64,000 nucleotides of DNA from Acetobacter malorum (GTDB taxonomy: Bacteria; Pseudomonadota; Alphaproteobacteria; Acetobacterales; Acetobacteraceae): NCBI RefSeq assembly GCF_001580615.1, contig NZ_LHZC01000057.1:186001-250000 (forward strand), given 5' to 3'. The notes under the pieces were generated by a model. It saw only the letters and a list, made by a program, of their open reading frames with translations. It was not told the origin of the DNA and made no database searches. This document shows positions 36,868-48,732 of this stretch, in pieces; position 1 is the stretch's first letter, and each line of letters begins with the position of its first letter. The position numbers and the translations under genes were made by a program.

Positions 36868-36873
36868 AAAGCA

Positions 36874-37365
36874 TCAGGATGCGCTGGCTTCAGCAGCCTT
36901 GGGAGCTACCAGGACCTTGATGGACCCACCAGCTTTCTCAATAGCTGCCACTGCAGAAGCAGAAGCACCAGACACTTCGAACGTGACAGCGCGGGTCAGT
37001 TCGCCTTCAGCCAGAATGCGCACACCGGCATATTTGCCCGTGCCGATCAGACCAGCGTTCTTCAGCGTTTCTTCCGTCACAGCCGCGCCAGCTTCAAGCT
37101 TGCCTTCAGCAAAGGCTTTTTCAATGGTACCGAGGTTAATCGGAGCATAGACCTTGCGGAAGATGTTCTTAAAGCCGCGTTTCGGCAGACGACGATAGAT
37201 CGGCAGCTGACCACCTTCAAAGCCGTTCAGGGACACGCCTTCACGTGCTTTCTGCCCCTTCACACCTCTACCGGAGGTCTTGCCTTTGCCAGAACCGATA
37301 CCACGACCGAGACGCTTTTTGCGATAACGAGAGCCTTCGTTATCACGCAGTTCGTTCAGATTCAT
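36874..37365 (-). CDS. rplO: 50S ribosomal protein L15
   Basis: 163 aa. [39 protein letters not shown] and [17 protein letters not shown] are the classic L15 N-terminal basic extension and core. The C-terminal globular part ends in a short Ala/Ser tail. One base separates it from rpmD. Confidence 0.98.
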   Translation of the reverse strand: MNLNELRDNEGSRYRKKRLGRGIGSGKGKTSGRGVKGQKAREGVSLNGFEGGQLPIYRRLPKRGFKNIFRKVYAPINLGTIEKAFAEGKLEAGAAVTEETLKNAGLIGTGKYAGVRILAEGELTRAVTFEVSGASASAVAAIEKAGGSIKVLVAPKAAEASAS

Positions 37366-37366
37366 A

Positions 37367-37552
37367 TCAATCCTCCACCTTCACAAGGTGGGCCACCTTA
37401 CGGACCATACCGCGGGTTGAGGGGGTGTCTTCCAACACCCGCTCACGACCGATCTTGTTCAGGCCGAGACCCACAAGGGTCTCTTTCTGACCAGGCTTGC
37501 GGCCGTTGCCGGACGCAATCTGGGTGACTTTAAAGGTTTTCGCCTCAGACAT
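37367..37552 (-). CDS. rpmD: 50S ribosomal protein L30
   Basis: 61 aa from MSEAKTFKV. Longer in-frame extensions overlap rpsE and lack L30 character. The [19 protein letters not shown] segment and [20 protein letters not shown] end match bacterial L30. The start overlaps the rpsE stop by eight bases. Confidence 0.95.
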   Translation of the reverse strand: MSEAKTFKVTQIASGNGRKPGQKETLVGLGLNKIGRERVLEDTPSTRGMVRKVAHLVKVED

Positions 37553-38123
37553 CTGCAGCCTCCACAGCCGAAGCAGCCTGGTCGCGCTTGCCGAAGATTT
37601 CAGCAACCTTCTTACCGCGACGGTTGGCGACAGAACGCGGGCTTGCACACCGTTCCAGCGCAGAGAACGTCGCCTTCACCATGTTATGCGGGTTACGGGT
37701 CCCGAGGGACTTAGCAACCACGTCATTAATGCCCAGGCTTTCGAAGACAGCGCGCATCGGGCCGCCAGCGATGATCCCCGTCCCTGCTTCAGCAGAGCGC
37801 AGGATTACTTTACCAGCACCGAAGTGACCAGCCACATCGTGATGCAGCGTACGGCCTTCCTTCATCGGCACGCGGATCATGCCACGTTTGGCACGTTCCG
37901 TTGCCTTGCGGATGGCTTCCGGCACTTCACGGGCTTTACCAGCACCATAGCCAACGCGGCCTTTCTGATCGCCAACGACAACCAGAGCAGCGAAAGCAAA
38001 ACGCCGACCACCCTTAACAACCTTAGCAACGCGGTTGATGGTTACCAGCTTATCAACCAGTTCATCGCCTTCGCGTTCACGATCACGGCCGCCTCGACCG
38101 CCTTCTCTTGGTTCACGAGCCAT
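37545..38123 (-). CDS. rpsE: 30S ribosomal protein S5
   Basis: 192 aa. An Arg/Glu/Gly-rich N-terminus ([20 protein letters not shown]) precedes the S5 double-stranded RNA-binding domain ([20 protein letters not shown]) and the [20 protein letters not shown]-terminal domain. It contributes to decoding accuracy and mRNA unwinding at the entry site. Between rplR and rpmD as usual. Confidence 0.98.
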   Translation of the reverse strand: MAREPREGGRGGRDREREGDELVDKLVTINRVAKVVKGGRRFAFAALVVVGDQKGRVGYGAGKAREVPEAIRKATERAKRGMIRVPMKEGRTLHHDVAGHFGAGKVILRSAEAGTGIIAGGPMRAVFESLGINDVVAKSLGTRNPHNMVKATFSALERCASPRSVANRRGKKVAEIFGKRDQAASAVEAADV

Positions 38124-38138
38124 TACGTGATCCTTTCC

Positions 38139-38501
38139 TCAGAAGGAGAGACCGCCCTCGCGGGCAGCCTCCGCCAGGGCTTTCACGCGCCCATGATAAA
38201 GATACGACCCCCTGTCGAAAACAACCTGGGAGACGCCTGCAGCCACAGCACGCTGCGCAACAAGTTTACCGACAGCGCCAGCGCTATCCTTGTTGGCACC
38301 GCTCTTCAGAGACGGACGAAGTTCTTTATCCAGGCTGGAAGCGGCAGCAAGGGTGCAGCCACGCACATCGTCAATGACCTGTGCATAGATGTTCTTGCCA
38401 GACCGGAAGACCGACAGACGCGGACGACCACCAGCCTTGCGACGGAGCTGAAAACGCAGGCGAGCACGCCGACGGTTCCGCAGTTCCTGCTGAGTGCTCA
38501 T
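38139..38501 (-). CDS. rplR: 50S ribosomal protein L18
   Basis: 120 aa 5S rRNA-binding protein. [24 protein letters not shown] basic start, [20 protein letters not shown] and [20 protein letters not shown] identify it. Its ATG shares a base with the rplF stop (TAATG), so translation is likely coupled. Confidence 0.98.
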   Translation of the reverse strand: MSTQQELRNRRRARLRFQLRRKAGGRPRLSVFRSGKNIYAQVIDDVRGCTLAAASSLDKELRPSLKSGANKDSAGAVGKLVAQRAVAAGVSQVVFDRGSYLYHGRVKALAEAAREGGLSF

Positions 38502-39034
38502 TATTTCTTCTTGCCTTCCTTGCGACGAATGGTTTCCGTCTCATAACGCACACCTTTGCCTTTATAGGGCTCAGGCTTACGAAAACTGCGAATATCAAGA
38601 GCAACCTGACCAACGCGCTGCTTGTCGATACCTTCGACAAGAATAGCTGTCGGACGCGGCGTGGAGATCTTGATACCCTGCGGGATCGGATAAACCACGT
38701 CGTGAGAATAGCCCAGGTTCATCACAAGATTAGAACCCTGCACTGCAGCACGGTAACCAGTACCGTTAATCTCAAGAGCTTTTGAGAACCCTTCAGATAC
38801 GCCTTTGATTGCTGTTGCAATCAGTGCGCGGGTTGTACCCCACATCATACGAGCCTGCGCTGCTGTCCCAATCGGACGCACCGCGACTTTCCCGTCTGAA
38901 ATTTCCGCCTCAATGTGAGAGGAAAGCGGCAACGCGAGTTCGCCCAGCTTCCCTTTCGCCTTGAACACACCGTCTGCAATCGAGACAGTCACCCCGGCGG
39001 GAACGTCAACGGGATATTTGCCTACACGTGACAT
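38501..39034 (-). CDS. rplF: 50S ribosomal protein L6
   Basis: 177 aa. [20 protein letters not shown] and the C-terminal [19 protein letters not shown] are diagnostic of L6, which binds near the sarcin-ricin loop. One-base overlap with rplR and 10 bases after rpsH. Confidence 0.98.
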   Translation of the reverse strand: MSRVGKYPVDVPAGVTVSIADGVFKAKGKLGELALPLSSHIEAEISDGKVAVRPIGTAAQARMMWGTTRALIATAIKGVSEGFSKALEINGTGYRAAVQGSNLVMNLGYSHDVVYPIPQGIKISTPRPTAILVEGIDKQRVGQVALDIRSFRKPEPYKGKGVRYETETIRRKEGKKK

Positions 39035-39044
39035 TTATCCCTCC

Positions 39045-39443
39045 TCAGAACACGCGACAGAGGACTTCGCCGCCAACATTGGCAGCGCGAGCCTCGACAT
39101 CAGACAGAACGCCACGCGGTGTGGACAGGATCGAAACCCCGAGACCAGCACGCACCCGCGGCAATTCTTTAATCTTGGAATACACACGGCGACCCGGACG
39201 GGACACGCGATGAACTTCCTTAATAACCGGCTCGCCTTCGGAATACTTCAGCTCGATATGAAGCTGAGTAATCCCTTTGCGAATTTCTTCGTGTGAATAG
39301 CCACGGATGTAGCCTTCACGCTGCAGGGCATCAAGAACATTCGCACGCAGCTTGGAAGCCGGTGACACACAGGACACGTGACGTGCACGCTGTGCGTTAC
39401 GAATACGGGTGAGCATATCACCCAGCGGATCAGAAAGTGACAT
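39045..39443 (-). CDS. rpsH: 30S ribosomal protein S8
   Basis: 132 aa. [18 protein letters not shown] at the start and [20 protein letters not shown] toward the end are S8 hallmarks. In E. coli S8 represses the spc operon through a site at rplE; I did not identify an equivalent site here. Confidence 0.98.
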   Translation of the reverse strand: MSLSDPLGDMLTRIRNAQRARHVSCVSPASKLRANVLDALQREGYIRGYSHEEIRKGITQLHIELKYSEGEPVIKEVHRVSRPGRRVYSKIKELPRVRAGLGVSILSTPRGVLSDVEARAANVGGEVLCRVF

Positions 39444-39452
39444 TGTGCGCCC

Positions 39453-39758
39453 TTACCAGCTAGCTTTGACCAGGCCCGGGATCTGCCCGTTTGAAGCCAG
39501 ATCACGCAGTGCGATACGGCACAACTCAAACTTGCGGTAGTTACCGCGAGAGCGCCCCGTAAGTTTGCAACGGAGACGCACGCGAACGCGTGAACCATTC
39601 CGCGGCAGTTCAGCCAGCTTTAAAGACGCATCAAACCGATCTTCTACAGGAAGCGAGCGGTCCATAACGATGTTTTTCAGCGCCGCACGCTTTTCCTTGT
39701 CGCGCGCAGCCATGCGTGTCCGCTTGGCATTACGCGTGATGGCAGAAGTCTTAGCCAT
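39453..39758 (-). CDS. rpsN: 30S ribosomal protein S14 (zinc-free form)
   Basis: 101 aa, the long C-minus type: the region [20 protein letters not shown] has Cys at only one of the positions used by zinc-binding S14, so it should not bind zinc. The start [20 protein letters not shown] is typical. It lies between rplE and rpsH. Confidence 0.97.
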   Translation of the reverse strand: MAKTSAITRNAKRTRMAARDKEKRAALKNIVMDRSLPVEDRFDASLKLAELPRNGSRVRVRLRCKLTGRSRGNYRKFELCRIALRDLASNGQIPGLVKASW

Positions 39759-39841
39759 ATATTTTTATCCTCCGGAACCCTTCGAAAACCTTCGACGGTT
39801 TTCCAAGACAACAACACCTGGAGACAGGTAACCTATTTCAC

Positions 39842-40411
39842 TCAGGCAGCAAAGGGCAGATCGAATGCTTTAAGAAGCGCCTTAGCTTCAGCATCCGTCT
39901 TTGCACTGGTCACGAACACCACGTCCATCCCACGAACTTCGTCTACTTTATCGTAGTCGATTTCCGGGAACACGAGCTGCTCTTTCAGACCGAGAGCAAA
40001 GTTACCGCGTCCGTCAAATCCCTTGTTGGCCGGCAGACCACGGAAATCGCGAATGCGGGGCATTGCGATCGTGACCAGACGGTCAAGGAATTCATACATC
40101 TGCGCACGACGCAGCGTAACTTTACAACCAATCGGCAGACCTTCACGGATTTTAAAGCCCGCGATTGCTTTTTTAGCAACAGTCTTGACCGGCTTCTGAC
40201 CTGCAATCAGCGTCATTTCAGCAAAAGCAGCGTCCAGTTTCTTCTGGTCGCCTGCAGCTTCACCAACGCCCATGTTCAGGACAATTTTTTCCAGCCGAGG
40301 AACCTGCATGATGTTTTTGTAACCAAACTGCTCGCGCAGCTTGGCACGCAGTTCGGCTTCATAACGTTCCTGCATACGAGGAACGGAACGAACGCCCTTA
40401 GACTCACTCAT
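39842..40411 (-). CDS. rplE: 50S ribosomal protein L5
   Basis: 189 aa from MSESKG, chosen because a GAGGGGGCGAG SD sits directly before this ATG, while a longer reading would overlap rpl[34 protein letters not shown] and [20 protein letters not shown] are diagnostic. L5 binds 5S rRNA and P-site tRNA. Confidence 0.97.
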   Translation of the reverse strand: MSESKGVRSVPRMQERYEAELRAKLREQFGYKNIMQVPRLEKIVLNMGVGEAAGDQKKLDAAFAEMTLIAGQKPVKTVAKKAIAGFKIREGLPIGCKVTLRRAQMYEFLDRLVTIAMPRIRDFRGLPANKGFDGRGNFALGLKEQLVFPEIDYDKVDEVRGMDVVFVTSAKTDAEAKALLKAFDLPFAA

Positions 40412-40421
40412 TCTCGCCCCC

Positions 40422-40742
40422 TCAGCCTTCAATCACTTCGCCGGTTGCTTTCGCAACACGAACTTTCCGTCCGTCTTCAAGAACACGGAACCCAACGCGG
40501 GTCGGCTTCTTGGAGGCCGGATCGATCAGTTTCAGATTAGACAGGTGAATCGGGGCTTCACGCGTGATGATGCCGCCTTCTTCACCCATGCGCGTTGCTT
40601 TCTGGTGGCGCTTAATCATTGCAACACCACGCACAATCGCACGATTTTCAGCCGGGCGGACGGAAAGAACTTCACCCTGGGTTCCTTTGGAGGAACCGCT
40701 GATGACAACAACCGTATCGCCTTTTTTAATGCGAGCAGCCAT
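40422..40742 (-). CDS. rplX: 50S ribosomal protein L24
   Basis: 106 aa. The KOW motif lies at the N-terminus ([20 protein letters not shown]), followed by [20 protein letters not shown]. An early-assembly protein that binds 23S rRNA domain I. Its start abuts the rplN stop with no gap. Confidence 0.98.
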   Translation of the reverse strand: MAARIKKGDTVVVISGSSKGTQGEVLSVRPAENRAIVRGVAMIKRHQKATRMGEEGGIITREAPIHLSNLKLIDPASKKPTRVGFRVLEDGRKVRVAKATGEVIEG

Positions 40743-41111
40743 TTATAGAACCTCCGGCGCCAGAGAGATAATTTTCATGAACTTGCGCGCACGCAGTTCA
40801 CGAACAACCGGGCCGAAGATACGGGTGCCGATCGGCTCCTGCTGCTTGTTAATCAGCACAGCAGCATTCTTATCAAAACGGATAGCGCTCCCGTCGGGGC
40901 GACGAACCGGATAAGAGGTACGCACGATAACAGCTTGGTGTACGTCGCCTTTTTTCACCTTCCCGCGAGGGATGGCTTCCTTGACAGACACGACGATCAC
41001 GTCGCCGACCGAGGCGGATTTCCGTTTGGAACCGCCCAGCACCTTGATGCACTGCACCTGACGCGCACCAGAATTGTCGGCCACGTCGAGGTTGGTCTCG
41101 GGATGGATCAT
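40743..41111 (-). CDS. rplN: 50S ribosomal protein L14
   Basis: 122 aa. [47 protein letters not shown] and [20 protein letters not shown] are diagnostic. It sits at the subunit interface and binds the RsfS silencing factor in other bacteria. First gene of the spc-type segment. Confidence 0.98.
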   Translation of the reverse strand: MIHPETNLDVADNSGARQVQCIKVLGGSKRKSASVGDVIVVSVKEAIPRGKVKKGDVHQAVIVRTSYPVRRPDGSAIRFDKNAAVLINKQQEPIGTRIFGPVVRELRARKFMKIISLAPEVL

Positions 41112-41129
41112 GATCTAGATATCCTTACC

Positions 41130-41402
41130 TTACGCCGACACGCCAGCGGAGGACGCATCAACAACCTCACCGTTGCGTGCCACCACGGCCCACGTCTTGC
41201 GCCGGGAAATCGGTGTGCATTCGATGATGCGCACGGTATCGCCCACTTTGCAGACATTCTCTTCATCATGCGCTGCATATTTCTTAGAGCGACGGATGAA
41301 CTTCTTATACAGCGGATGCATGACGCGACGATCGACAAGAACCGTTACGGTCTTGTCCATCTTGTCGCTGGTCACACGTCCGGTAAGGACGCGCCTTGGC
41401 AT
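41130..41402 (-). CDS. rpsQ: 30S ribosomal protein S17
   Basis: 90 aa from [10 protein letters not shown]; upstream in-frame codons belong to the rpmC region and give no S17 homology. [20 protein letters not shown] and [20 protein letters not shown] are typical. The C-terminus ends in a short Ala/Ser/Gly tail. Confidence 0.97.
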   Translation of the reverse strand: MPRRVLTGRVTSDKMDKTVTVLVDRRVMHPLYKKFIRRSKKYAAHDEENVCKVGDTVRIIECTPISRRKTWAVVARNGEVVDASSAGVSA

Positions 41403-41415
41403 CGTCCAACTCCCT

Positions 41416-41655
41416 TCAGGAAATGGCAGCAGATGTTTTCGCACCTGCCGCAGACTTCTCAGTATTCTGCGCGACGATCGTTTTGATGCGCGCAATTTCA
41501 CGACGGACCACACGAATGCGGCTCTGGCCTTCGTTCTGCCCGGTTGCCTGCTGGAACCGGAGATTGAGCTGCTCACGCTTCAGTTCAAGCAGAATCGTGT
41601 TCAGTTCATCGGCCGTTTTGGCACGCAGGTCAGCGGGCTTTGTTGCCTTCGCCAT
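41416..41655 (-). CDS. rpmC: 50S ribosomal protein L29
   Basis: 79 aa from [18 protein letters not shown]. The core [19 protein letters not shown] and [15 protein letters not shown] is L29. An ATG five codons upstream overlaps the rplP stop and is less likely. L29 surrounds the exit tunnel and helps dock trigger factor and SRP. Confidence 0.95.
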   Translation of the reverse strand: MAKATKPADLRAKTADELNTILLELKREQLNLRFQQATGQNEGQSRIRVVRREIARIKTIVAQNTEKSAAGAKTSAAIS

Positions 41656-41656
41656 C

Positions 41657-42073
41657 TCACGCATCTCCAATTCGGGTCACAAATTTCGTCTTAATCGGCA
41701 GCTTTGCTGCACCGAGAGCCAGCGCTTCACGCGCGATCTCGGGCGGCACGCCTTCGATTTCAAACAAAATGCGACCGGGTTTCACACGGGCCACCCAGTA
41801 TTCGGGAGATCCCTTGCCCGACCCCATACGCACTTCTGCAGGCTTTGTCGAGACCGGAAGGTCAGGGAAAATACGAATCCACACGCGACCTGCACGTTTC
41901 ATCGCCCTGGTGATAGCCCGACGAGAGGCTTCAATCTGCCGCGCGGTGATACGTTCGGGCTGAAGAGCCTTCAGACCAAACGTACCGAAGTTGAGCGTCG
42001 TACCGCTTTTGGCCAGGCCGTGAATACGACCTTTGTGAGCCTTACGGAATTTAGTTCGCTTCGGAGAGAGCAT
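41657..42073 (-). CDS. rplP: 50S ribosomal protein L16
   Basis: 138 aa. [20 protein letters not shown] at the start and [20 protein letters not shown] in the second half are diagnostic. It organises the A-site tRNA region. The gap to rpmC is very short. Confidence 0.98.
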   Translation of the reverse strand: MLSPKRTKFRKAHKGRIHGLAKSGTTLNFGTFGLKALQPERITARQIEASRRAITRAMKRAGRVWIRIFPDLPVSTKPAEVRMGSGKGSPEYWVARVKPGRILFEIEGVPPEIAREALALGAAKLPIKTKFVTRIGDA

Positions 42074-42091
42074 TGTCTTCTATCCTTCGCC

Positions 42092-42769
42092 TCAGCGCTG
42101 AGGGGCCTGCTCGGCCGCCCGGCGGTCCTGAGCCAGTGGGTCATGGGCCAGGATCTCACCTTTGAAGATCCACACCTTCACACCGCAAGCGCCATACGTG
42201 GTCTGTGCAGTAGCCGTCCCGTAATCAATATCAGCACGGAGCGTGTGCAGCGGCACACGACCTTCACGATACCATTCGATACGAGCGATTTCTGCGCCAC
42301 CCAGACGACCGGAACAGTTGATCCGGATCCCCTGTGCGCCCAGACGCATAGCGGACTGCACGGCGCGCTTCATGGCGCGACGGAAAGCCACACGACGTTC
42401 GAGCTGCTGAGCAATGTTGTCAGCGACCAGAGTTGCGTCGATTTCCGGCTTGCGGATTTCAACAATGTTGAGAGCCACTTCCGTACCGGCCATTTTGGTC
42501 AGCTCTTTGCGCAGAGCATCGATGTCCTGACCTTTTTTACCGATCACAACGCCCGGACGAGCCGCATAGATGGTCACGCGCGGCTTTTTAGCCGGGCGTT
42601 CGATCACAACGCGGGACACGCCAGCACCAGACAGCTTGCGACGCAGGAAAGCGCGCAGCTTCAGGTCTTCGTGCAGCAGACGAGAATAGTCGGAGTCAGC
42701 GTACCAACGGCTATCCCAGGTGCGATTGATTCCGAGCCGCAGCCCGATTGGATTGACTTTATGTCCCAT
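42092..42769 (-). CDS. rpsC: 30S ribosomal protein S3
   Basis: 225 aa. [20 protein letters not shown], the KH type 2 domain with [20 protein letters not shown] (near 70-90), and [20 protein letters not shown] are diagnostic. Forms part of the mRNA entry helicase. The C-terminus is a short Arg/Ala-rich tail. Confidence 0.98.
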   Translation of the reverse strand: MGHKVNPIGLRLGINRTWDSRWYADSDYSRLLHEDLKLRAFLRRKLSGAGVSRVVIERPAKKPRVTIYAARPGVVIGKKGQDIDALRKELTKMAGTEVALNIVEIRKPEIDATLVADNIAQQLERRVAFRRAMKRAVQSAMRLGAQGIRINCSGRLGGAEIARIEWYREGRVPLHTLRADIDYGTATAQTTYGACGVKVWIFKGEILAHDPLAQDRRAAEQAPQR

Positions 42770-42772
42770 ACG

Positions 42773-43183
42773 TCAGGCCGCCTTCTGCTCAGGAGAAGCT
42801 GCTTCGGGCTCCGGAGCCCGTTCGGCAACAACAATCTTCAGATGGCTGAAGAACTTTTCCACACGGGCGGAACGACCACGGCCACGCGCATGGAAGCGAC
42901 GCATGACAATAGACTTTCCGACCTCAGCCGTCTTCACAACCAGCTGGTCAACGTCCAACTGATGATTGTTCTCGGCATTAGCGATCGCGCTTTCCAGGGT
43001 CTTTTTGACTTCCTGGGCAATGCGACGCTTGGAGAACGTCAAGGTTGCGACAGCCTGAGACGCAGGCTTGTTGCGGATAAGACCCGCAACAAGGTTCAAC
43101 TTGCGGGGACTAACCCGGATGTTGCGCGTAATCGCCTGCGCTTCTGTTTCCGCGAGCGTGCGCGGATGCTTCGGCTTGCTCAT
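42773..43183 (-). CDS. rplV: 50S ribosomal protein L22
   Basis: 136 aa from [10 protein letters not shown]; an upstream in-frame reading enters rps[21 protein letters not shown] and the beta-hairpin region [20 protein letters not shown] are characteristic; the hairpin lines the exit tunnel. The C-terminal tail is rich in Ala/Glu/Pro. Confidence 0.97.
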   Translation of the reverse strand: MSKPKHPRTLAETEAQAITRNIRVSPRKLNLVAGLIRNKPASQAVATLTFSKRRIAQEVKKTLESAIANAENNHQLDVDQLVVKTAEVGKSIVMRRFHARGRGRSARVEKFFSHLKIVVAERAPEPEAASPEQKAA

Positions 43184-43184
43184 C

Positions 43185-43463
43185 TTAGCCCCGCTTCGAC
43201 TTCTTGTCGGCCCCATGCCCGTGGAATGTACGGGTGGGAGAAAATTCGCCGAACTTGTGTCCGACCATATTCTCCGTCACCTGCACGGGCAGGAACTTCT
43301 GACCATTATAAACACCGAACGTCAAACCAACGAACTGCGGAAGGATCGTAGAACGACGTGACCAGATCTTGATCACTTCATTACGACCCGACGCGCGGGA
43401 CGTTTCAGCTTTGCTCAGCAGATACCCGTCGACGAACGGGCCTTTCCAGACGGAACGTGCCAT
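43185..43463 (-). CDS. rpsS: 30S ribosomal protein S19
   Basis: 92 aa. [39 protein letters not shown] and [19 protein letters not shown] are diagnostic. It binds the 16S head together with S13. Confidence 0.98.
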   Translation of the reverse strand: MARSVWKGPFVDGYLLSKAETSRASGRNEVIKIWSRRSTILPQFVGLTFGVYNGQKFLPVQVTENMVGHKFGEFSPTRTFHGHGADKKSKRG

Positions 43464-43476
43464 CTTCTATTGCCCC

Positions 43477-44307
43477 TTACTTGCCGGTCTTCCGACGACG
43501 GATAATCAGACTGTCCGTACGCTTGTTGACCCGAGTTTTGTAACCTTTGGTAGGCTTGCCCCACGGCGTAACCGGATGACGGCCACCAGAGGTGCGGCCT
43601 TCACCACCACCATGCGGATGGTCGACCGGGTTCATCACAACGCCGCGGTTATGCGGACGACGACCCAGCCAGCGCGCACGGCCAGCCTTACCCATGTGCT
43701 GGTTCATGTTGTCCGGGTTGGAGACAGCCCCAACCGTTGCCATGCATTCACCGCGCACAACACGCAGCTCACCAGACTGCAGCTTGATCTGTGCATAGCC
43801 GGCATCTTTACCAACCAGCTGTGCATACGTCCCGGCAGAGCGGGCCAGCTTGCCACCGGCACCCTGCTTCAGTTCGATGTTATGCACGATCGTGCCAACC
43901 GGAATGGATGCCAGCGGCATCGCGTTACCCGGCTTGATGTCAACGCGCGTGCCAGCGATGACATTGTCACCAACTTTCAGACGCTGCGGTGCCAGGATGT
44001 AAGCCAGCTCACCGTCTTCATACTTCACCAGCGCGATGAAGGCGGTACGGTTGGGGTCATATTCCAGACGCTCAACCGTGCCCAGCACGTCAAATTTACG
44101 ACGCTTGAAGTCGACATAACGGTAAGACTGCTTGTGCCCGCCGCCACGGAAACGAGACGTGGTGCGACCGTTATTGTTACGACCGCCCGTCTTGTTTTTG
44201 CCTTCCGTCAGCTGCTTGACCGGCTTGCCCTTCCAGAGGTCGGAACGATCGATCAGAACCGTACCACGAAGGCTCGGCGTGACGGGATTAAAGTGCTTCA
44301 GTGCCAT
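43477..44307 (-). CDS. rplB: 50S ribosomal protein L2
   Basis: 276 aa. The N-terminal RNA-binding part ([20 protein letters not shown]), central [24 protein letters not shown] region and C-terminal [20 protein letters not shown] with the conserved His near the peptidyl-transferase centre identify L2. Confidence 0.98.
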   Translation of the reverse strand: MALKHFNPVTPSLRGTVLIDRSDLWKGKPVKQLTEGKNKTGGRNNNGRTTSRFRGGGHKQSYRYVDFKRRKFDVLGTVERLEYDPNRTAFIALVKYEDGELAYILAPQRLKVGDNVIAGTRVDIKPGNAMPLASIPVGTIVHNIELKQGAGGKLARSAGTYAQLVGKDAGYAQIKLQSGELRVVRGECMATVGAVSNPDNMNQHMGKAGRARWLGRRPHNRGVVMNPVDHPHGGGEGRTSGGRHPVTPWGKPTKGYKTRVNKRTDSLIIRRRKTGK

Positions 44308-44323
44308 TTGTTCCTACCCCACG

Positions 44324-44659
44324 TCACGCCAGTTTGGCGGTAAGGTCGATGGACTGACCTTCCGCAAGCTGGACGAACGCCTTCTTGATATCAGAACGCT
44401 GCCCCAGACGCCCTTTGAAGCGCTTGGTCTTGCCCTTCTGGACAAGCGTGTTAACGCCAACAACTTTGACGCCGAACAGTGTTTCCACAGCCACTTTGAT
44501 TTCAGGCTTGGTTGCAGAGATCGCAACCTTAAAAGCAACCTGATTTTTCTCTGAAAGCGCAGTTGCTTTCTCGGTGATCAGCGGAGAACGAACAATGTCG
44601 TACATCGCTTCCCGAGAAAGACGCTCGGCTTTCTTGCGCAGAGCAAGAATGTTCGTCAT
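44324..44659 (-). CDS. rplW: 50S ribosomal protein L23
   Basis: 111 aa. The core starts at [15 protein letters not shown] and contains [20 protein letters not shown]. The chosen ATG adds 18 residues but gives the four-base ATGA overlap with rplD; the internal ATG (44605) is the alternative start. L23 is the main chaperone docking site at the tunnel exit. Confidence 0.95.
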   Translation of the reverse strand: MTNILALRKKAERLSREAMYDIVRSPLITEKATALSEKNQVAFKVAISATKPEIKVAVETLFGVKVVGVNTLVQKGKTKRFKGRLGQRSDIKKAFVQLAEGQSIDLTAKLA

Positions 44660-45270
44660 GCCAGGCGCTCCTTCAGACCCTCGAGGCCAGCCTGGGTAAT
44701 TGCCAGGACCTCGTGATTAAGAATGTCATAAACGTTGGCACCGATTGTCGGCAGGACATCAATGCGCGGCAGGTTGCTTGCAGCGCGCAGAAAGCCTTCA
44801 TCAACAGCGGCGTCAACAATCAGGGCAGACGTCCAGCCAAGCGTTTTCAGCTTTGCAGCCAGTTCGCTCGTGCGTGCCACGCCAGAAGCAGACTGAAGAA
44901 CAACAAGCTTGCCTTCTTTTGCCTTCTGGGACAGCGCAGAAATCAGACCCAGACGACGCACCTTCTTAGGAAGGTCGTAGCCATGATCACGCACAACCGG
45001 ACCATGGACAGCACCACCGGTACGATACTGCGGCGCACGGAGAGAACCCTGACGGGCGCTACCGGTGCCTTTCTGGCGGTACGGCTTTTTGGTCGTGCCG
45101 GACACTTCGCCCATGCCTTTGACCTTATGCGTACCTGCGCGGCGTTTAGCCAGCTGCCAGTGTACAACACGCGCCATGATGTCATTGCGCGGTGCTACGG
45201 AGAACAGCGCCTCGGGGAGCGTTGCAGAACCTGCGGTGCCGTTATCAAGCGTTTTGATTTCGATTTCCAT
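44656..45270 (-). CDS. rplD: 50S ribosomal protein L4
   Basis: 204 aa. The tunnel-lining loop ([40 protein letters not shown]) and globular C-terminal half are typical. In enterobacteria L4 feedback-regulates the S10 operon; no obvious S10-leader homologue was identified here. Confidence 0.97.
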   Translation of the reverse strand: MEIEIKTLDNGTAGSATLPEALFSVAPRNDIMARVVHWQLAKRRAGTHKVKGMGEVSGTTKKPYRQKGTGSARQGSLRAPQYRTGGAVHGPVVRDHGYDLPKKVRRLGLISALSQKAKEGKLVVLQSASGVARTSELAAKLKTLGWTSALIVDAAVDEGFLRAASNLPRIDVLPTIGANVYDILNHEVLAITQAGLEGLKERLA

Positions 45271-45274
45271 GACC

Positions 45275-45958
45275 TCAGCCCTCCGCCGTCACGAGAGCGG
45301 CCGGGTAAGGCGCATCGACATGGCGGGCTTTTTTAATCGCATCACGGACCAGAACGACACCGTTTTTAGCTCCGGGAACGGAACCACGGATCATGATCAG
45401 GTTCTTTTCCGGATCGATCGCAGCAATTTCAAGATTCAGCGTGGTAATACGCTCATCGCCAAGGTGACCAGCCATCTTCTTGTTCTTGAAGGTCTTGCCG
45501 GGATCCTGACGGTTACCGGTAGAACCATGTGAACGGTGAGAGATGGATACGCCGTGGGAGGCTTCCAGACCGGCAAAGTTCCAGCGCTTCATGGCGCCTG
45601 CGAACCCTTTACCTTTGCTGGTGCCTGTCACGTCGACTTTCTGCCCCACAACAAAGTGAGCAGCGGACAGAGAAGCACCGATATCCAGCGTAGCATCGTC
45701 AGCCACACGGAATTCAGCCAGCTTCTTCTTCGGCTCTACCTTTGTGCGGGCAAAATGGCCGCGGTTCGGCTTAGAGACATTTTTTACCTTGGCTTTGCCC
45801 ATACCCAGCTGAACGGCTGTGTAGCCATCCCGCTCCTGGGTGCGGACATCAACCACCTGCACGGAATCCACATGCAGGACGGTAACGGGCACATGTGTGC
45901 CATCTTCCTTGAACAGTCGGGACATGCCCAACTTTTTTGCGATCAATCCGGTGCGCAT
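45275..45958 (-). CDS. rplC: 50S ribosomal protein L3
   Basis: 227 aa from [16 protein letters not shown], with AAGG ten bases upstream as SD. An earlier ATG would overlap rps[41 protein letters not shown] and [19 protein letters not shown] mark L3; the Gln in GNRQDPG is the usual PrmB-methylated residue. Confidence 0.97.
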   Translation of the reverse strand: MRTGLIAKKLGMSRLFKEDGTHVPVTVLHVDSVQVVDVRTQERDGYTAVQLGMGKAKVKNVSKPNRGHFARTKVEPKKKLAEFRVADDATLDIGASLSAAHFVVGQKVDVTGTSKGKGFAGAMKRWNFAGLEASHGVSISHRSHGSTGNRQDPGKTFKNKKMAGHLGDERITTLNLEIAAIDPEKNLIMIRGSVPGAKNGVVLVRDAIKKARHVDAPYPAALVTAEG

Positions 45959-45968
45959 CGTCTGGACC

Positions 45969-46277
45969 TTAAAGTTTGATCTCGACATCCACGCCAGCGG
46001 CGAGGTCGAGTTTCATGAGAGCGTCCACGGTCTGCGGAGTCGGCTCGACAATATCGAGCAGGCGGCGGTGAGTCCGAATTTCGAACTGTTCGCGGCTTTT
46101 CTTATCCACGTGGGGAGAACGGTTCACTGTAAACCGCTCGATATGCGTCGGCAGCGGGATAGGACCCCGAACCCGCGCACCCGTACGCTTCGCCGTATTG
46201 ACGATCTCTTTCGTGCTGTTATCGAGAACACGATGATCGTACGCCTTCAGGCGAATGCGGATGTTCTGGTTGTCCAT
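45969..46277 (-). CDS. rpsJ: 30S ribosomal protein S10 / NusE
   Basis: 102 aa. [40 protein letters not shown] and the terminal VDVEIKL are diagnostic. It also acts in transcription antitermination as NusE in bacteria. First gene of the S10 segment, 104 bases after tuf. Confidence 0.98.
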   Translation of the reverse strand: MDNQNIRIRLKAYDHRVLDNSTKEIVNTAKRTGARVRGPIPLPTHIERFTVNRSPHVDKKSREQFEIRTHRRLLDIVEPTPQTVDALMKLDLAAGVDVEIKL

Positions 46278-46331
46278 TGTTTCTTAGTCCAACACTTTAC
46301 TGGTCCGGGGTAACCCGGCCGCCAAGTAAGA

Positions 46332-46355
46332 CCCCGGCCGAAGACTCAGCCGGGG
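46332..46355 (-). promoter_or_regulatory. Hairpin between tuf and rpsJ
   Basis: CCCCGGC (46332-46338) and GCCGGGG (46349-46355), a perfect 7-bp GC stem. On the minus strand TCTTACTT follows, a poor T-tract, so partial termination between tuf and the S10 genes is possible. Confidence 0.45.
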
Positions 46356-46381
46356 CCATCCAGTCCTAGGCTTCTAACCGA

Positions 46382-47572
46382 TTACTCGGTGATAGAAGCA
46401 ACCACGCCGGCACCAACGGTGCGGCCACCTTCGCGAATAGCGAAACGCAGGCCTTCATCCATGGCGATCGGAGCGATCAGTTCAACATCCATGGCGCAGT
46501 TATCGCCAGGCATGACCATTTCCGTGCCTTCCGGCAGGTGAACAACGCCGGTGACGTCGGTCGTGCGGAAATAGAACTGCGGACGATAGTTGGTGAAGAA
46601 CGGCGTGTGACGGCCACCTTCATCCTTCGTCAGGATGTAAGCTTCAGCTTTGAACTTCTTATGCGGGGTGATGGAACCCGGCTTAGCCAGAACCTGGCCA
46701 CGCTCAACGTCTTCACGCTTCGTGCCACGCACCAGCGCACCGATGTTGTCACCAGCTTCACCACGATCGAGCAGCTTGCGGAACATTTCAACGCCCGTAA
46801 CGGTCGTCTTAACGGTGTCCTTCAGGCCGACGATTTCAACTTCGTCACCCACGTTCACAACGCCACGTTCGACACGGCCCGTCACCACGGTGCCACGACC
46901 GGAGATGGAGAACACGTCTTCGATCGGCATCAGGAACGGACGGTCAACCGGACGTTCCGGCTGCGGGATGTAGGAGTCAACCGCATCCATCAGATCCTTA
47001 ACGCGGTTTTCACCAACTTCCGGATCACCATCTTCCAGAGTTACCAGAGCGGAACCCTTGATGATGGGGATATCGTCGCCGGGGAACTGATAAGAAGACA
47101 GAAGTTCACGAACCTCCATTTCAACCAGCTCGAGCAGTTCCGGATCATCAACCTGATCAACTTTGTTCAGGAAGACAACCAGGGCCGGCACACCGACCTG
47201 ACGAGCCAGCAGGATGTGCTCACGGGTCTGCGGCATCGGGCCATCAGCTGCGGAAACCACGAGGATAGCGCCGTCCATCTGCGCTGCACCCGTGATCATG
47301 TTCTTCACGTAGTCAGCATGTCCGGGGCAGTCGACGTGTGCGTAGTGACGCTTTGCGGTTTCATATTCCACGTGAGCCGTGGAGATGGTGATACCACGAG
47401 CGCGCTCTTCCGGAGCGGCGTCGATCTGGTCGTATGCTTTAAAGTCAGCACCACCGGATTTTGCCAGCGTCTTCGTGATAGCAGCCGTCAGAGACGTCTT
47501 GCCATGGTCAACGTGGCCGATGGTGCCGATGTTGCAGTGCGGTTTATTCCGCTCAAATTTAGCCTTAGCCAT
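46382..47572 (-). CDS. tuf: Elongation factor Tu
   Basis: GTPase delivering aminoacyl-tRNA, 396 aa. G1 GHVDHGKT at residues 19-26, G3 DCPGHADY near 81-88, G4 NKVD near 136-139, then domains 2 and 3 ([29 protein letters not shown]). Only one tuf copy is in the window. It directly follows rpsG with a 91-base gap in which fusA would normally be found. Confidence 0.98.
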   Translation of the reverse strand: MAKAKFERNKPHCNIGTIGHVDHGKTSLTAAITKTLAKSGGADFKAYDQIDAAPEERARGITISTAHVEYETAKRHYAHVDCPGHADYVKNMITGAAQMDGAILVVSAADGPMPQTREHILLARQVGVPALVVFLNKVDQVDDPELLELVEMEVRELLSSYQFPGDDIPIIKGSALVTLEDGDPEVGENRVKDLMDAVDSYIPQPERPVDRPFLMPIEDVFSISGRGTVVTGRVERGVVNVGDEVEIVGLKDTVKTTVTGVEMFRKLLDRGEAGDNIGALVRGTKREDVERGQVLAKPGSITPHKKFKAEAYILTKDEGGRHTPFFTNYRPQFYFRTTDVTGVVHLPEGTEMVMPGDNCAMDVELIAPIAMDEGLRFAIREGGRTVGAGVVASITE

Positions 47573-47663
47573 TTCTCTACTCCATACCCCGAAAACTTAT
47601 CGGGATGCAGTTTTTAATAAGTCCGCCCCCACTCCACAAGGAGTGAATGCCACACCTAAAAGA

Positions 47664-48143
<480 letters not shown>

Positions 48144-48154
48144 TTAACTTCCTC

Positions 48155-48526
48155 TTACTTCGGACGCTTCGCGCCGTAGAGCGAACGCCGCTGACGACGC
48201 TTAGCAATACCCTGGGTATCCAGGACACCGCGAAGGATGTGATAACGCACACCCGGAAGATCCTTTACACGACCCCCACGGATAAGCACGACGCTATGTT
48301 CCTGAAGGTTGTGGCCTTCACCCGGAATATAACTCACCACCTCATAGCCGTTCGTCAGACGCACCTTTGCAACTTTACGCAGTGCGGAGTTCGGCTTTTT
48401 AGGCGTCGTCGTATAAACACGGGTGCAAACACCACGTTTCTGGGGGCAACTCTGCAGCGCGGGCACTTTGTTGCGCTTGACTGCAGGCTTGCGCCCCTTG
48501 GCAATGAGCTGGTTGATGGTCGGCAT
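48155..48526 (-). CDS. rpsL: 30S ribosomal protein S12
   Basis: 123 aa decoding-centre protein. [19 protein letters not shown] and [17 protein letters not shown] show wild-type lysines at the two classical streptomycin-resistance positions (K43 and K88 of E. coli numbering), so no rpsL-based resistance is predicted. First gene of the str segment, behind its own leader. Confidence 0.98.
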   Translation of the reverse strand: MPTINQLIAKGRKPAVKRNKVPALQSCPQKRGVCTRVYTTTPKKPNSALRKVAKVRLTNGYEVVSYIPGEGHNLQEHSVVLIRGGRVKDLPGVRYHILRGVLDTQGIAKRRQRRSLYGAKRPK

Positions 48527-48732
48527 GCGCCTTTCCCGATCCTTACACAGTTCGGCCGGCTAACCTTTTTATCGGCTGCCGACTGTCATTTGAAAAACCC
48601 ACCAGGCAACAACACCCGTGTGGGGCTATCTAGGCATCCGGCTCTAACTTCCCAGAGAAAGCCAACCGCATGCTTACACAAGAATTACGAATTTACCTCC
48701 GCTCCGGCACGGGAGCAGAAGCTGAGGGCTGC

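Noticed and set aside
41396..43351. Long plus-strand open frame opposite rpmC-rplP-rpsC-rplV
   Set aside because: It lies antisense to four unmistakable ribosomal protein genes; its length reflects GC-rich codon usage on the other strand, and the product has no recognisable domain.
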